Origin: an uncultured Photobacterium sp.
Lineage (GTDB): Bacteria > Pseudomonadota > Gammaproteobacteria > Enterobacterales > Vibrionaceae
Length of the DNA: 64,000 nucleotides
NCBI RefSeq assembly: GCF_947502415.1
Contig: NZ_CANMZV010000009.1
Location: 124,001 to 188,000 of the forward strand
Reading direction: 5' to 3'
Position 1 is the first letter of the stretch, and each line of letters begins with the position of its first letter. Shown here one piece after another: positions 44,271 to 53,836 of the stretch. The translations under genes were made by a program, and so were the position numbers. A model generated the notes under the pieces. That model was not told the origin of the DNA. It was given only the letters and a program-made list of their open reading frames with translations, and did not search any database.

Positions 44271-45806
44271 CTAGCGCTTGTTTATGCCATATTCTCGCAG
44301 CTTATTCGCCACTGCGGTATGGGAGACCCCAAGGCGCTTAGCCAGTTTCCGGGTCGATGGGTAACTGCGATAAAGGCTATTCAAAATACCAAACTCATAA
44401 CGCTTCATAATTTCATCCAGCGAACCATCAAGGGTCTCTTCGCTGATAATACCGGCTGACTCATTTTCAGGTAACTGCACATCATCTACCGTCACTTCTG
44501 AGCCCTCCACCTGGGTCATTGTCCGGAACAAGACATTTCGTAACTGCCTGATATTCCCTGGCCATGCATACTGGCTGAGGTATTGAGCAAGCTCTTCTGA
44601 TATCACAGGTTTTGGCTGTTGCAGCTCCTGGGCAAACTGAGCCAGAAACAGCTCAGCTAACGGAACAATATCAGCCGTTCGTTCACGCAACGGTGGCACA
44701 ACCAATGCCAATACATTGAGGCGATAATACAAATCTTCACGAAACTCCCCGGCGGCCACCAGATCAGGCAATTTCTTCTGGGTCGAGCAGATCACCCTGA
44801 CATTGACTTTCATCTCTTGCTCTTCACCGACACGACGGAATGTTCCATCCTGCAGGAAACGAAGTAGCTTAATTTGCAAATGGGCGGACATCTCACCAAT
44901 TTCATAAAGGAAGACGGTACCACCGTCAGCCTGCTCGAAAATCCCCTTCTTGCCCGACTCGGTTGCCGTACCGGCAAGACCGAACAACTCAGTTTCAGCT
45001 GCGTTATCCGGCATTGATACGCAATTAACTAGCAAAAACGGGTTATCTCGTCTTAATGAACGCTGATGACAAGCCCGAGCCAACATTTCCTTACCGGTGC
45101 CAGTTTCACCCTGGATCAACAGAGGCGCATCTAAAAGTGCGAGCTTTTTCGCCTGTGCCAGCATGTGCTTAAAGCGCGACGATTGTCCAACTAAGTGTTC
45201 AAACCCGTTGTCTCCGCTAAATTTTCGCATCGCAACTGGCATTTTTGCTTCAGACAGTGACTTAAGCAAAATCATTGCACTAGCGAGCACCTGCGTTTGA
45301 CTTTCATCAGCGACATAAACCGGCATGACTTCCATCATGTAGTCCAAACCAGCTATGACCACCATTTCGCTGCGCTTGGCCGCTTCTTCTTTTTCCAGCC
45401 AACGATGGAAATTAAAGCCAAGCAGTGTCTGAATACTCTCGCCGACAATATCACCACGGGACTTACCCATCAGCGATTCAGCTGAATCGTTAGCTAAATC
45501 AACCTTACCTTGCAAATTGATAGAAAAGAACGGATCAGGCAACGTTTCCAACAGCGCCTTCAACTCTTTATGCTCACGTTCGCTCGGCATGAACTGAATT
45601 TTCCGAACATCCGTTACGCCATCAAGCTGGCGGATCTGCGACATAAGCTGACTAAACTGCTCAAACTCTATTTCAGGGCAGTTGAGATAAATGATCCCAA
45701 TACGGTCAATTTCAATACCACGCAAATCAATTTGCTGACTGGTCAGAATATCTAGCAACTCACGGGTCATACCAAGTCGGTCTTCACAAAAGACTTGAAG
45801 CCTCAT
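44271..45806 (-). CDS. tyrR: aromatic amino acid regulator TyrR
   Basis: 511 residues: ACT domain (1-75), PAS domain (~80-190), AAA+ domain (~205-435) and a C-terminal helix-turn-helix (TRKLAKRLGVSHTAVANKLR). TyrR represses or activates genes of aromatic amino acid synthesis and transport in response to Tyr, Phe and Trp. As in other TyrR, the sigma-54 contact GAFTGA is missing. In addition the Walker B aspartate is Tyr301 (FLYEIGE; E. coli TyrR has LDEIGE). Walker A (GETGTGKE) is intact. A TyrR box lies upstream. Confidence 0.92.
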   Translation of the reverse strand: MRLQVFCEDRLGMTRELLDILTSQQIDLRGIEIDRIGIIYLNCPEIEFEQFSQLMSQIRQLDGVTDVRKIQFMPSEREHKELKALLETLPDPFFSINLQGKVDLANDSAESLMGKSRGDIVGESIQTLLGFNFHRWLEKEEAAKRSEMVVIAGLDYMMEVMPVYVADESQTQVLASAMILLKSLSEAKMPVAMRKFSGDNGFEHLVGQSSRFKHMLAQAKKLALLDAPLLIQGETGTGKEMLARACHQRSLRRDNPFLLVNCVSMPDNAAETELFGLAGTATESGKKGIFEQADGGTVFLYEIGEMSAHLQIKLLRFLQDGTFRRVGEEQEMKVNVRVICSTQKKLPDLVAAGEFREDLYYRLNVLALVVPPLRERTADIVPLAELFLAQFAQELQQPKPVISEELAQYLSQYAWPGNIRQLRNVLFRTMTQVEGSEVTVDDVQLPENESAGIISEETLDGSLDEIMKRYEFGILNSLYRSYPSTRKLAKRLGVSHTAVANKLREYGINKR

Positions 45807-45840
45807 AACACACGCCTTCTCATTTTCTTTTCTTACAAGG

Positions 45841-45858
45841 TGTCAGGAATTGTTGACA
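45841..45858. promoter_or_regulatory. TyrR box in the tyrR promoter
   Basis: TGTCAG-N6-TTGACA matches the TyrR consensus TGTAAA-N6-TTTACA in nine of twelve positions with the right spacing and keeps the invariant G and C. It is part of a longer dyad GTGTCA...TGACAC (45840-45859), about 35 bp before the start codon. Autoregulation is known for tyrR. Confidence 0.65.
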
Positions 45859-46034
45859 CAAAAGAAGTTTGCGCCCGGACTGTTTGCGAGTCAAGTCACT
45901 GTTGATAGACGATGAGAGGTTCAACACGCTGCAAAAAACGATTTGGCTATTTGACAATCAATTATAAGGACTTGTCTTTCAAGATATTGCAGAAACCGCG
46001 AAAATAATTGCGGCTCCTACAGAATAATCAGATA

Positions 46035-47063
46035 TTAAACGTCTTTCTGCTGGCGAGTCAGACGCAGCACAAGATCTTTGCGGATTTCACTCAGCTTCGG
46101 TTGCTGCTCCGATTGCCATGGCAGCGGACGCATCAGGCTGATTGCCTTAAGCCCTAACCGCCCGGTCAGCAAACCAACACCAACGCCCTGAGCAACGCGG
46201 GTCGACATTCTACCGGCCAGATCCATAGACAGCATATCCATGCCGGTATCGGCTATCATCTCTGTAGCTCCAGCCACGGCCATATTCGCCAGTACCAACT
46301 TCACTAACTTAATACGTGACCAATAACCCAATTCAACACCGTATACTGCTGAAACCTGCTCGATAAAACGAAAATTACGCCAGGCCACCAACAACATATC
46401 CGCCACAGCCAAGGGGCTGACTGCCACCATGACCGCCGCTTCGCTTGCATACTTGGTAACCAGGCGACGTGCCAGTTTATCTTGGTGGCTCAACACCATC
46501 TGATCATAAAGCTCAAGGACTTCCCGATCGTTATGGGTTGCAGCCAATGACTGCAACCAGCGATCGTACTCGGCATGGTCATCCCGAATAACACTCTGTT
46601 TAGCAAGCTTCATACAAAATGCCTTGCCCTGCCCGATACCGTCGGCATTGAGTAGCTGCTGTGCCTGATCACGCTCCGATTGACGCTGCTTCAAGCGACT
46701 CAGCTTAACCAATTCACGGCCTAATGCCGTAATACCTGTTGCCGCTACAGCTGCCACAATGGTGCTCCATCCAAGTGCAAGCCAATCCGCACTTTGATAA
46801 GCCGTAAGAACATAATCTAATGTCTGCCAGCCGGTCATCACAGCTCCGGCAACAAGCAATCCTTTGAACCAGCGACTACTGCGCTTAGGTTTGCTGGCCA
46901 ACGTTTTCACCAGCTGCTCTTCGACATCCGGCTCAGGCATCGTTTCAGGTAGAAACGAATTGTCCTCCGCAAACTGCTGCTGCGCAGTAAGATCCGGCTC
47001 TGACTGCGAAGACTGCTGTTCCGGTTCATCAAATAATATTTTGCTCTTATACGGTTGGTTCAT
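46035..47063 (-). CDS. ycjF: YcjF family (UPF0283/TIGR01620) inner-membrane protein
   Basis: 342 residues: an acidic, glutamine-rich N-terminal ~55 residues, two or three membrane helices (~65-110 and ~210-260) and a conserved C-terminal domain (YGVELGYWSRIKLVKLVLANMA, about 240-260; TARLGLKA-type end). Function is unknown. The start overlaps the ycjX stop by 4 bp, and the ycjX-ycjF-tyrR order next to psp genes is conserved in gammaproteobacteria; it probably belongs to the Psp envelope-stress response. Confidence 0.88.
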   Translation of the reverse strand: MNQPYKSKILFDEPEQQSSQSEPDLTAQQQFAEDNSFLPETMPEPDVEEQLVKTLASKPKRSSRWFKGLLVAGAVMTGWQTLDYVLTAYQSADWLALGWSTIVAAVAATGITALGRELVKLSRLKQRQSERDQAQQLLNADGIGQGKAFCMKLAKQSVIRDDHAEYDRWLQSLAATHNDREVLELYDQMVLSHQDKLARRLVTKYASEAAVMVAVSPLAVADMLLVAWRNFRFIEQVSAVYGVELGYWSRIKLVKLVLANMAVAGATEMIADTGMDMLSMDLAGRMSTRVAQGVGVGLLTGRLGLKAISLMRPLPWQSEQQPKLSEIRKDLVLRLTRQQKDV

Positions 47064-48457
47064 CGCAGTTTATCTCCCAACAAGTAGTCCAGTACTTTAT
47101 CCATGCGGATATGAGGCAAAGGCTCATCACTTTGGAGTTCAAGCGGACGAAAATTGACAAAATCAAAACCATGTCCCTGCCAAAATGAATCGTTCGGCAA
47201 ACGACGAGGCACTTCACCGGGAAATAATGTCTGCGCCTGACCTGATAGTGTATCTCCGCGCAATGCCGGCATTTGCTGCCCCTGATAGGAAACAAAACCC
47301 GGCTCGGTAGCCTGAATTGATGACAAGCTGATACAGTCCATTTTGATCCCCTCAAAAGATGCAGTCTGCCAGGCATCATTAACAATCTGCTGAAGCAGGC
47401 TAACTAAATTAGGATGCTGCTCCGGTGTCACATGGTCAGCCTTGGTGGCGGCAAACAGCACCTTATCAATCCGCGGCGACAACAAACGGCGTAGCAGTGA
47501 ACTTCGGCCATACTTAAAACTCTGCATCAATTGATCCAAGGCTTGGCGCATATCGTTAAATGATTCCGGCCCGGCGTTCAATGGCTGCAAGCAATCGACA
47601 AGAATGATTTGGCGGTCAAATTTGGAAAAATGCTCACGGTAAAATGCCTTCACCACATGTTGCTGGTAATATTTATAGCGGCTTTTCAGCATACCAAAGT
47701 TACTGTGTTCGTCAGCCTGCTGAAGCTGCGACTCTGAATATTTCCCGGCCCAGACAAATGGGAAAAACTGCAGTACCGGCGCCCCCGCAAGCTCACCCGG
47801 TAGTACAAAACGCCCCGGCTGTACCCAATGCAAGCCACCCTCAGCCTTACATTTATACAAATAGTCAGTAAATGCTGCCGACAATTGTTCAATCTGTTTT
47901 TCATCCGCTGGAGCAAGCGGGTCTAGCCCATCGGCCATGACCATCCAATCCCGCGCTAACTCTTCACGCTTGCCTTTAAGCAATTTCTTCTGCTGCTGAG
48001 ACCAGCTCAGGTAATCCATCTCCAACAACGGAAGATCCAGCAGCCATTCACCCGGATAATCAACGATATCCAAATACAGGGTCGCCGTATCCTGCAACAG
48101 TTTCATCGCACCCTTTTGTGGTTTATAACGCAGTGCCAGCCGGGTCTGACTCACATCACGGGTCGGCTCGGGCCAAGAAGGAGGCAAAGATAGTAGCGAG
48201 TTCATACCTTCGTCATAGCCAAACTTGGGCACATGCATATCAAGCTGCGGAACCCGCTTAGCACCAAGCAAATGCCCATCGCGTACGGCAGAAAATAACG
48301 GTAATCGCGGATTGGTACTCACATGAAGCAACTGATTAACTAGTGAGGTAATAAAAGCCGTTTTGCCCGCTCGCGACAACCCGGTAACGGCAAGACGTAC
48401 ATGGCGATCCAGGCTGCGGTTGACTATTTTATTTAACTCGTTACCAATTCGATTCAT
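47060..48457 (-). CDS. ycjX: YcjX-family P-loop NTPase (DUF463)
   Basis: 465 residues with Walker A GLSRAGKTAF at about 25-34 and conserved blocks DIVDYPGEWLLDLPLL (~131) and QIILVDCLQPLNAG (~283), which follow the YcjX family. It is a STAND/GTPase-like protein thought to work with YcjF in the phage-shock response. Start codon 140 bp from pspC, with a terminator in between, so it may have its own promoter. Confidence 0.9.
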   Translation of the reverse strand: MNRIGNELNKIVNRSLDRHVRLAVTGLSRAGKTAFITSLVNQLLHVSTNPRLPLFSAVRDGHLLGAKRVPQLDMHVPKFGYDEGMNSLLSLPPSWPEPTRDVSQTRLALRYKPQKGAMKLLQDTATLYLDIVDYPGEWLLDLPLLEMDYLSWSQQQKKLLKGKREELARDWMVMADGLDPLAPADEKQIEQLSAAFTDYLYKCKAEGGLHWVQPGRFVLPGELAGAPVLQFFPFVWAGKYSESQLQQADEHSNFGMLKSRYKYYQQHVVKAFYREHFSKFDRQIILVDCLQPLNAGPESFNDMRQALDQLMQSFKYGRSSLLRRLLSPRIDKVLFAATKADHVTPEQHPNLVSLLQQIVNDAWQTASFEGIKMDCISLSSIQATEPGFVSYQGQQMPALRGDTLSGQAQTLFPGEVPRRLPNDSFWQGHGFDFVNFRPLELQSDEPLPHIRMDKVLDYLLGDKLR

Positions 48458-48554
48458 ACTGCTTCCTAACTGATTCTTCTATTTAAAGAATACCGTTCCC
48501 TACATTAACCATTGATGAATAATGATGACAGAATATTGTTCAGGGGAGACAACA

Positions 48555-48579
48555 ACAAAAGCAGGCGCAATGCCTGCTT
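48555..48579 (-). terminator. intrinsic terminator after pspC
   Basis: AAGCAGGC (48559-48566) and GCCTGCTT (48572-48579) form the stem; the minus-strand tail is TTTTGTTGTT. It ends the pspABC transcript. Confidence 0.78.
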
Positions 48580-48597
48580 AGAGTAAATAATGAGCTT

Positions 48598-48984
48598 CTA
48601 GAGCTTATTGAACTCTCTGGAAACCCGGAAAGCCGAGGATGTCACATAAGCTTCCATATTACGTAGCTCTCCTTCCATATCATCCAGCTTATGCTCAACG
48701 TTTGACAGGATTTGCTCAGATGACAGACCTGCCTGCCAAGGCTTTTGCTTTAGGGTGTGCTCTCGGTGAGCACTTTGCTGCACCTTTCTATCTTCCGGCA
48801 TCTTATCCAGGATAAGACTGGCCGCGATGTAGGCGATCAGGGTGAGAAAACCAAACCCGAGTAGAAAAGAAGACACGGCAAGAATCCTCACAAGCCAAAC
48901 TTCTATACCAAAGTATTCGGCAATCCCGGCACAAACGCCACTGATCTTGCCGTTCTGCGGATCGCGATACAGAGTTTTATTCAT
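48598..48984 (-). CDS. pspC: phage shock protein C
   Basis: 128 residues beginning MNKTLYRDPQNGKISGVCAG, the PspC domain start, with one amphipathic/transmembrane region (residues ~30-62) and a C-terminal coiled coil (NVEHKLDDMEGELRNMEAYV). PspC with PspB senses inner-membrane stress and releases PspF from PspA. The ATG overlaps the pspB stop (ATGA) and has GGAGG upstream; the longer frame start is rejected. Confidence 0.93.
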   Translation of the reverse strand: MNKTLYRDPQNGKISGVCAGIAEYFGIEVWLVRILAVSSFLLGFGFLTLIAYIAASLILDKMPEDRKVQQSAHREHTLKQKPWQAGLSSEQILSNVEHKLDDMEGELRNMEAYVTSSAFRVSREFNKL

Positions 48985-49205
48985 TGGCGCTGCCTCCATT
49001 GCGGTGCCTCCTCATCCAGGATTTGCTCCAGTGTTGTAATGCGTTCCTGCATCTGTTCCGCACGCGCCACAAGGGTCTGTAACTTCTCTTGCTCCTCACC
49101 GGACAGTCCCCGACTGGCATGACGCTGGCTACGGTAATGCAGAATCAGCCATAACGGCGCCACAAAAATCAAAAACGCCATCAGCGGCCATACTATCCAA
49201 CCCAT
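48981..49205 (-). CDS. pspB: phage shock protein B
   Basis: 74 residues: an N-terminal membrane helix (WPLMAFLIFVAPLWLILHY) and a basic-to-coiled-coil cytoplasmic part ending LEQILDEEAPQWRQ, a well conserved PspB end. It works with PspC as a membrane-stress sensor. GGAGG site upstream; stop overlaps pspC start. Confidence 0.93.
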   Translation of the reverse strand: MGWIVWPLMAFLIFVAPLWLILHYRSQRHASRGLSGEEQEKLQTLVARAEQMQERITTLEQILDEEAPQWRQRQ

Positions 49206-49253
49206 AAATTACCTCCATCCTCGTGTCGTGCGGAACCCAATAATGTCACTAGC

Positions 49254-49919
49254 TTACTCTTTTTCCTTGATATTTGCTTTCATCCGTTGAAGTTCTTTTT
49301 CAATTTCATCCTGCGCCTGCAAATCCGCAAACTCCTGTTCCAGGTTTTTACCACGGCCGATGTTATAACTGTCCGCTTCAGCTTCCATTTCATCGATACG
49401 ACGCTCATATTGCTCGAACTTTGACAGTGCCTCATCAGCTTTGCCTGTATCTAGCTGGCGACGTACTTCGCGACGATTTCCGGCCGCTTTATGACGCATA
49501 ACCAATGCCTGTTGACGTGCTCGGGTTTCTTGCAGCTTGCGCTCTAACTCAGCAACTTCACTGCTGAGCTTATTGATTGTCTCTTCAACCAACTTGTATT
49601 CTTCATTTAACGTAAGAACCACATCGCTTAGCTTCTGCTTCTCAATCAATGCAGCCCGAGCCAAATCTTCACGGCCTTTCTGCAATGCCAGGCTCGCTTT
49701 CTGCTGCCAGTCATCAATCTGTGCCTGTAGCGAATCAATACGACGTTGTAGCTCTTTCTTATCCGCCAGAGCCCGCGCCGATGAGGTACGCACTTCAACC
49801 AGGGTATCTTCCATTTCCTGGATGATAAGACGGATCATTTTTTGCGGGTCTTCCGCTTTATCTAGCAATGAGTTGACGTTTGCATTTACGATATCTGCAA
49901 AACGAGAAAAAATACCCAT
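49254..49919 (-). CDS. pspA: phage shock protein A
   Basis: 221 residues, entirely coiled coil (IM30/Vipp1/ESCRT-III-like). The N-terminal amphipathic helix [20 protein letters not shown] and [16 protein letters not shown] are conserved. PspA binds and inhibits PspF and, under stress, forms oligomers that stabilise the inner membrane. First gene of the pspABC operon, with a sigma-54 promoter 85 bp upstream. Confidence 0.95.
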   Translation of the reverse strand: MGIFSRFADIVNANVNSLLDKAEDPQKMIRLIIQEMEDTLVEVRTSSARALADKKELQRRIDSLQAQIDDWQQKASLALQKGREDLARAALIEKQKLSDVVLTLNEEYKLVEETINKLSSEVAELERKLQETRARQQALVMRHKAAGNRREVRRQLDTGKADEALSKFEQYERRIDEMEAEADSYNIGRGKNLEQEFADLQAQDEIEKELQRMKANIKEKE

Positions 49920-50003
49920 AGTTAATCTCCTTCAGTAGGTCGGGTTCAGCTCTTCCCAGGAACAAGGTTCTCAATTCAAGTCACCTTCAATTCACTTATA
50001 CAT

Positions 50004-50019
50004 TTCAATCTCTGTGCCA
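50004..50019 (-). promoter_or_regulatory. sigma-54 promoter of pspABC
   Basis: On the minus strand TGGCACAGAGATTGAA matches the -24/-12 consensus TGGCAC-N5-TTGCW with one mismatch, in the -12 GC. It lies between divergent pspA and pspF, as expected for a PspF-activated promoter. Confidence 0.8.
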
Positions 50020-50116
50020 GGTTTTATTTTTCGACATTTCAACCACTTAGCTTTGCCTGACATCTATTTCGATGCTATATTGTGAATATATACGCCAACA
50101 GTTAGCGAGATTAACC

Positions 50117-51124
50117 ATGCAAAAAACGGATAACCTCATTGGCGAGTCGGAGCCATTTCTTGCTGTACTCGATCAGGCCTCCCGCCTTGCGCCGCTCAAT
50201 CGCCCAATCCTGATCTTAGGTGAGCGCGGCACTGGTAAAGAACTGATAGCCCAGCGCATCCATTACCTGTCCAAACGCTGGGATCAGCCATTGGTCACTC
50301 TCAATTGTGCAGCGCTCAACGAAGGGGTTATCGATTCAGAGCTGTTTGGTCATGAGGCAGGCTCTTTTACCGGTGCCAAGGGCCGTCACCAAGGACGCTT
50401 TGAGCGAGCAGAAGGAGGCACTTTATTTCTTGATGAACTGGCAACGGCTCCGCTCGGAGTTCAGGAAAAACTCCTTCGAGTCATTGAATATGGAGAGTAC
50501 GAGAGAGTTGGTGGAAGCAAAACATGCCAGGCCAATGTCAGGTTGATCTGCGCCACCAACGAAAACCTCCCTCAGTTAGCCGAAGAACGAAAATTCCGTG
50601 CAGATCTGTTAGATCGACTCGCCTTTGATATCATCCACCTTCCTCCGCTCCGCGAACGACATGAAGATATTCTGCCCTTAGCCGAATATTATGCCGTCAG
50701 GATGTGCCGGGAGCTTGGCTATGGCTACTTTGCCGGTTTTACTTCGACAGCCAAACAAGCACTCTTGGCTCATCATTGGCCCGGCAATATCCGCGAACTA
50801 AAAAACGTTGTAGAACGCTCTGTTTTCCGCCATAGCGATGAAGATGAACCTGTCAAGCACATCGTTATCGATCCGTTCCACGCGCCATGGCATAACAAGC
50901 CCATTGAGAATACAAGCTCTGAGGCGATTTCACCTTCTGAACCTGAATTGGCTTTCCCGCTGGATTTTCGTCAATGGCAACAGGAACAAGAAGTCAATGT
51001 TATCAGCCAAGCCCTGTCCCAGGCTAAGTTTAACCAGCGAAAAGCCGCTGAATTGTTAGGTTTAAGCTACCATCAACTCAGAGGCTTGCTACGAAAATAC
51101 CAACTTGTCGGCAATGCAGAATAG
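50117..51124 (+). CDS. pspF: phage shock operon activator PspF
   Basis: 335 residues: a sigma-54 enhancer-binding protein without a receiver domain. AAA+ domain with Walker A GERGTGKE (~residue 36), the sigma-54-binding GSFTGA loop (~86), Walker B TLFLDELA (~104), and a Fis-type helix-turn-helix at the end (NQRKAAELLGLSYHQLRGLL). It activates pspABC. The frame opens 15 codons upstream; I choose MQKTDNLIGESE because it matches other PspF starts. Confidence 0.93.
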   Translation: MQKTDNLIGESEPFLAVLDQASRLAPLNRPILILGERGTGKELIAQRIHYLSKRWDQPLVTLNCAALNEGVIDSELFGHEAGSFTGAKGRHQGRFERAEGGTLFLDELATAPLGVQEKLLRVIEYGEYERVGGSKTCQANVRLICATNENLPQLAEERKFRADLLDRLAFDIIHLPPLRERHEDILPLAEYYAVRMCRELGYGYFAGFTSTAKQALLAHHWPGNIRELKNVVERSVFRHSDEDEPVKHIVIDPFHAPWHNKPIENTSSEAISPSEPELAFPLDFRQWQQEQEVNVISQALSQAKFNQRKAAELLGLSYHQLRGLLRKYQLVGNAE

Positions 51125-51207
51125 ACAACAAAGGTCATTCAGAAAACAGATTAACACTAAGATAAAAGCGGTTATTTGAGGAGAGAACTTGGTCGCAGTG
51201 CTGGATA

Positions 51208-52869
51208 ATGTTAAATTTAATCTCTTGTATTCAAAAAAAACTTTTCTTTATGAGCGCCTATACTCGTCTGCTGCTTGCGTGCTTCGGCCTGTTTAGCCTG
51301 ATCGGCTGCACAGAACCACACCAAGATAGCAATATTCGTAGCCGCGGCTTCGTTTATTGTGGGCAAGATACGCCAACAACGTTTAATCCCCAACTCACTG
51401 ACGGCGGACTAACAGCCGACACACTGGCAGCACAGATATTTGACCGCCTGCTGATGCTGGATCCTGTCAGTCACCAGCCGCTTCCGTCACTTGCACGCAG
51501 TTGGTCAGTCAGCGATGATGGTCTTGAATATACTTTTACCCTGCGTAAAGGCATTGAATTTCAGTCAACAGACTGGTTCAAGCCGACCCGCCAACTCAAC
51601 GCCCAAGACGTTGTCTTCAGCTTCAAGCGCATCATTGAATCGGATCACCCATTCCACAACGTTTCTGGCGGACGCTATCCATGGTTTGACAGCCAGGGGT
51701 TCCCTGACCTGGTTAAAGACATCACGCTCATAGATTCACATACGGTTAAATTCTTCCTGACACGGCCGGATAATGCGTTCCTGTCTAACATGGCAACCAG
51801 CTATACAGTGATCCACTCACAGGAATATGGGCAGCAGGTGCTCAAGGCCGGCACACTCAATCAGCTCGACATGAAGCCGATAGGCACCGGGCCTTTCTAC
51901 CTCGCTCAATATATCCCTAATGACTTAATCCGGCTTAACCGCCATTGGGGTTACTGGCAAGGAGCCGCTCCGATGGAACAGGTTGTATTCGACATTTCTT
52001 CCCGCGGTACAGGCACATTAGCCAAATTACTCAGCAAAGAATGTGATGTCCTCTCTTCTCCGGTTGCTAGCCAATTACCGGTGATCAGCGATAGTGAAGA
52101 GTTTGAGCTACTGGCCCAAACAGGCATGAATGTGGCGTTTGTCGCCATTAATAACACCAAGCCTGCACTGAAAGATATTAGGGTACGCAAAGCCATCAAC
52201 TTGGCCATCAACCGCGAAAACCTGCTGAACTCGGTTTACTACGGAACAGGAACGAAAGCGAAAAGCATTTTGCCACCTATGTCATGGGCTTATAACCACG
52301 ACAGCAAGGCACTCGATTATGACCCAGCCCAGGCTTTGAAACTACTAAAAGAAGCGGGCTACGACAAAAACCTGACTCTGAACATGTGGGTTTCCATAGA
52401 ACCGCGTCCATATAACCCAAGCCCGAGAAAAACCGCTGAATTAATCCAGGCTGATCTAAATGCGGTTGGTATCCAACTGGCGGTCTACAACATGGAAACA
52501 TTTCGTCGGTTGAATGCTGTCGATATCGCGCAAAGCGATCTCATCCTGACAGGCTGGATTGCTGATAATGGCGATCCTGACAACTTCCTTCGGCCATTAC
52601 TTTCCTGCAATGCACAACATGCCGGTCTGAACGTAGCAAACTGGTGCAACCTCAGCTTCGACAACCTGCTGGAGCTGGCTTCACGCACTAATAAACTGGA
52701 ACAACGCGTGAATTACTACCACCTTGCGCAAGATATCCTGGATAACGAGGTGCCAGTTATTCCACTGGCCCACGGTGTCCATTTTCAGGTTCACCATCAA
52801 TCTCTGGGTGGATTACAAATGAGTCCTTTCGGTACTCGCTCATTCTCAAGTGTTTACCGCAGCGAGTAA
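51208..52869 (+). CDS. sapA: peptide transport periplasmic binding protein SapA
   Basis: 553 residues, solute-binding protein family 5 (DppA/OppA fold). Conserved blocks: FVYCGQDTPTTFNPQ, LAAQIFDRLL, LRKGIEFQSTDWFKPTR, GMNVAFVAINNTKPAL and LTGWIADNGDPDNFLRPLLS. Here it carries a lipobox (LFSLIGC) rather than the cleavable signal of E. coli SapA. An ATG at 51250 would give the more usual lipoprotein signal length; neither start has a convincing ribosome-binding site. Sap systems take up antimicrobial peptides and have also been linked to putrescine export and haem uptake. Confidence 0.9.
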   Translation: MLNLISCIQKKLFFMSAYTRLLLACFGLFSLIGCTEPHQDSNIRSRGFVYCGQDTPTTFNPQLTDGGLTADTLAAQIFDRLLMLDPVSHQPLPSLARSWSVSDDGLEYTFTLRKGIEFQSTDWFKPTRQLNAQDVVFSFKRIIESDHPFHNVSGGRYPWFDSQGFPDLVKDITLIDSHTVKFFLTRPDNAFLSNMATSYTVIHSQEYGQQVLKAGTLNQLDMKPIGTGPFYLAQYIPNDLIRLNRHWGYWQGAAPMEQVVFDISSRGTGTLAKLLSKECDVLSSPVASQLPVISDSEEFELLAQTGMNVAFVAINNTKPALKDIRVRKAINLAINRENLLNSVYYGTGTKAKSILPPMSWAYNHDSKALDYDPAQALKLLKEAGYDKNLTLNMWVSIEPRPYNPSPRKTAELIQADLNAVGIQLAVYNMETFRRLNAVDIAQSDLILTGWIADNGDPDNFLRPLLSCNAQHAGLNVANWCNLSFDNLLELASRTNKLEQRVNYYHLAQDILDNEVPVIPLAHGVHFQVHHQSLGGLQMSPFGTRSFSSVYRSE

Positions 52870-52873
52870 TAGC

Positions 52874-53836
52874 ATGTTTATTTATACTATTCGTCGTCTC
52901 AATCTGTTCCTGATCACCATGGCTATTTTGACCCTGATCGGATTCAGTCTCATGCGCCTTGATCAAAACTCAATCTGGACCCACCAGCCTTTCTGGAGCG
53001 GCTGGTTCATCTACCTTGAAAACCTTATGGCTGGTAACCTAGGGCTGAACCAAACTGGCGATCCGATTCTGAACGAAGTGCTGGTAGTTTTCCCCGCCAC
53101 GCTGGAGCTCTGTTTCTTTGCTTTTTCGCTATCGCTAATTGCAGGTATCCCGTTAGGTACCCTGGCCGGCGTTAAACGTGGTCGGTTTATTGATACCGCA
53201 ATCTCATCAGTTACTTTGGTCGGCTATTCGATTCCGCTGTTCTGGTTAGCTGTATTGCTAATTATGCTATTTTCCCAGCAGCTTGGCTGGCTACCGGTTG
53301 CCGGTCGCTACAGCTTGTTGTATGAAATCGACCATGTCACTGGCGTTGCCCTATTCGATGTCATGCTGTCCGATAAGACATACCGAACCGAAGCTTTGAT
53401 GGATACTATCCGCCACCTGATACTACCGACTTTAGTACTGGCTCTTGCGCCGATGACAGAAGTCATCCGCCTGACACGCGCTTCTGTTGCCGAGGTAGTG
53501 ACCCAAAACTTTATCAAGGTAGCTCAAACCAAAGGCCTGTCGATGTTTGAAATCATCATGCGCCATGTACTAAAAAATGCCATTCCACCAATTATCCCCA
53601 AACTCGGCATGCAATTTTCAACCATGATGACCTTTGCCATGCTGACCGAATCCATTTTCAACTGGCCGGGAATTGGCCGCTGGTTACTCAACGCTATTGC
53701 CGATCAAAACTATGTGGCAATCCAGGCTGGTGTTATCACTGTCGGCACGTTTATCTTGATCGCCAACATACTGTCAGATCTCACCGGAGCCTTTGTAAAC
53801 CCGCTAGTCAGGAAGGAATGGTATGCTATCAAATAA
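52874..53836 (+). CDS. sapB: peptide ABC transporter permease SapB
   Basis: 320 residues, about the same as E. coli SapB (321), with six membrane helices and the permease (EAA) loop near TEVIRLTRASVAEVVTQNF. Conserved GFSLMR at the first helix and FPATLELCFFAFSLSLIAGIP (about 83-103). The ATG at 52874 lies 5 nt after the sapA stop; eight codons of upstream frame are rejected. Confidence 0.93.
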   Translation: MFIYTIRRLNLFLITMAILTLIGFSLMRLDQNSIWTHQPFWSGWFIYLENLMAGNLGLNQTGDPILNEVLVVFPATLELCFFAFSLSLIAGIPLGTLAGVKRGRFIDTAISSVTLVGYSIPLFWLAVLLIMLFSQQLGWLPVAGRYSLLYEIDHVTGVALFDVMLSDKTYRTEALMDTIRHLILPTLVLALAPMTEVIRLTRASVAEVVTQNFIKVAQTKGLSMFEIIMRHVLKNAIPPIIPKLGMQFSTMMTFAMLTESIFNWPGIGRWLLNAIADQNYVAIQAGVITVGTFILIANILSDLTGAFVNPLVRKEWYAIK

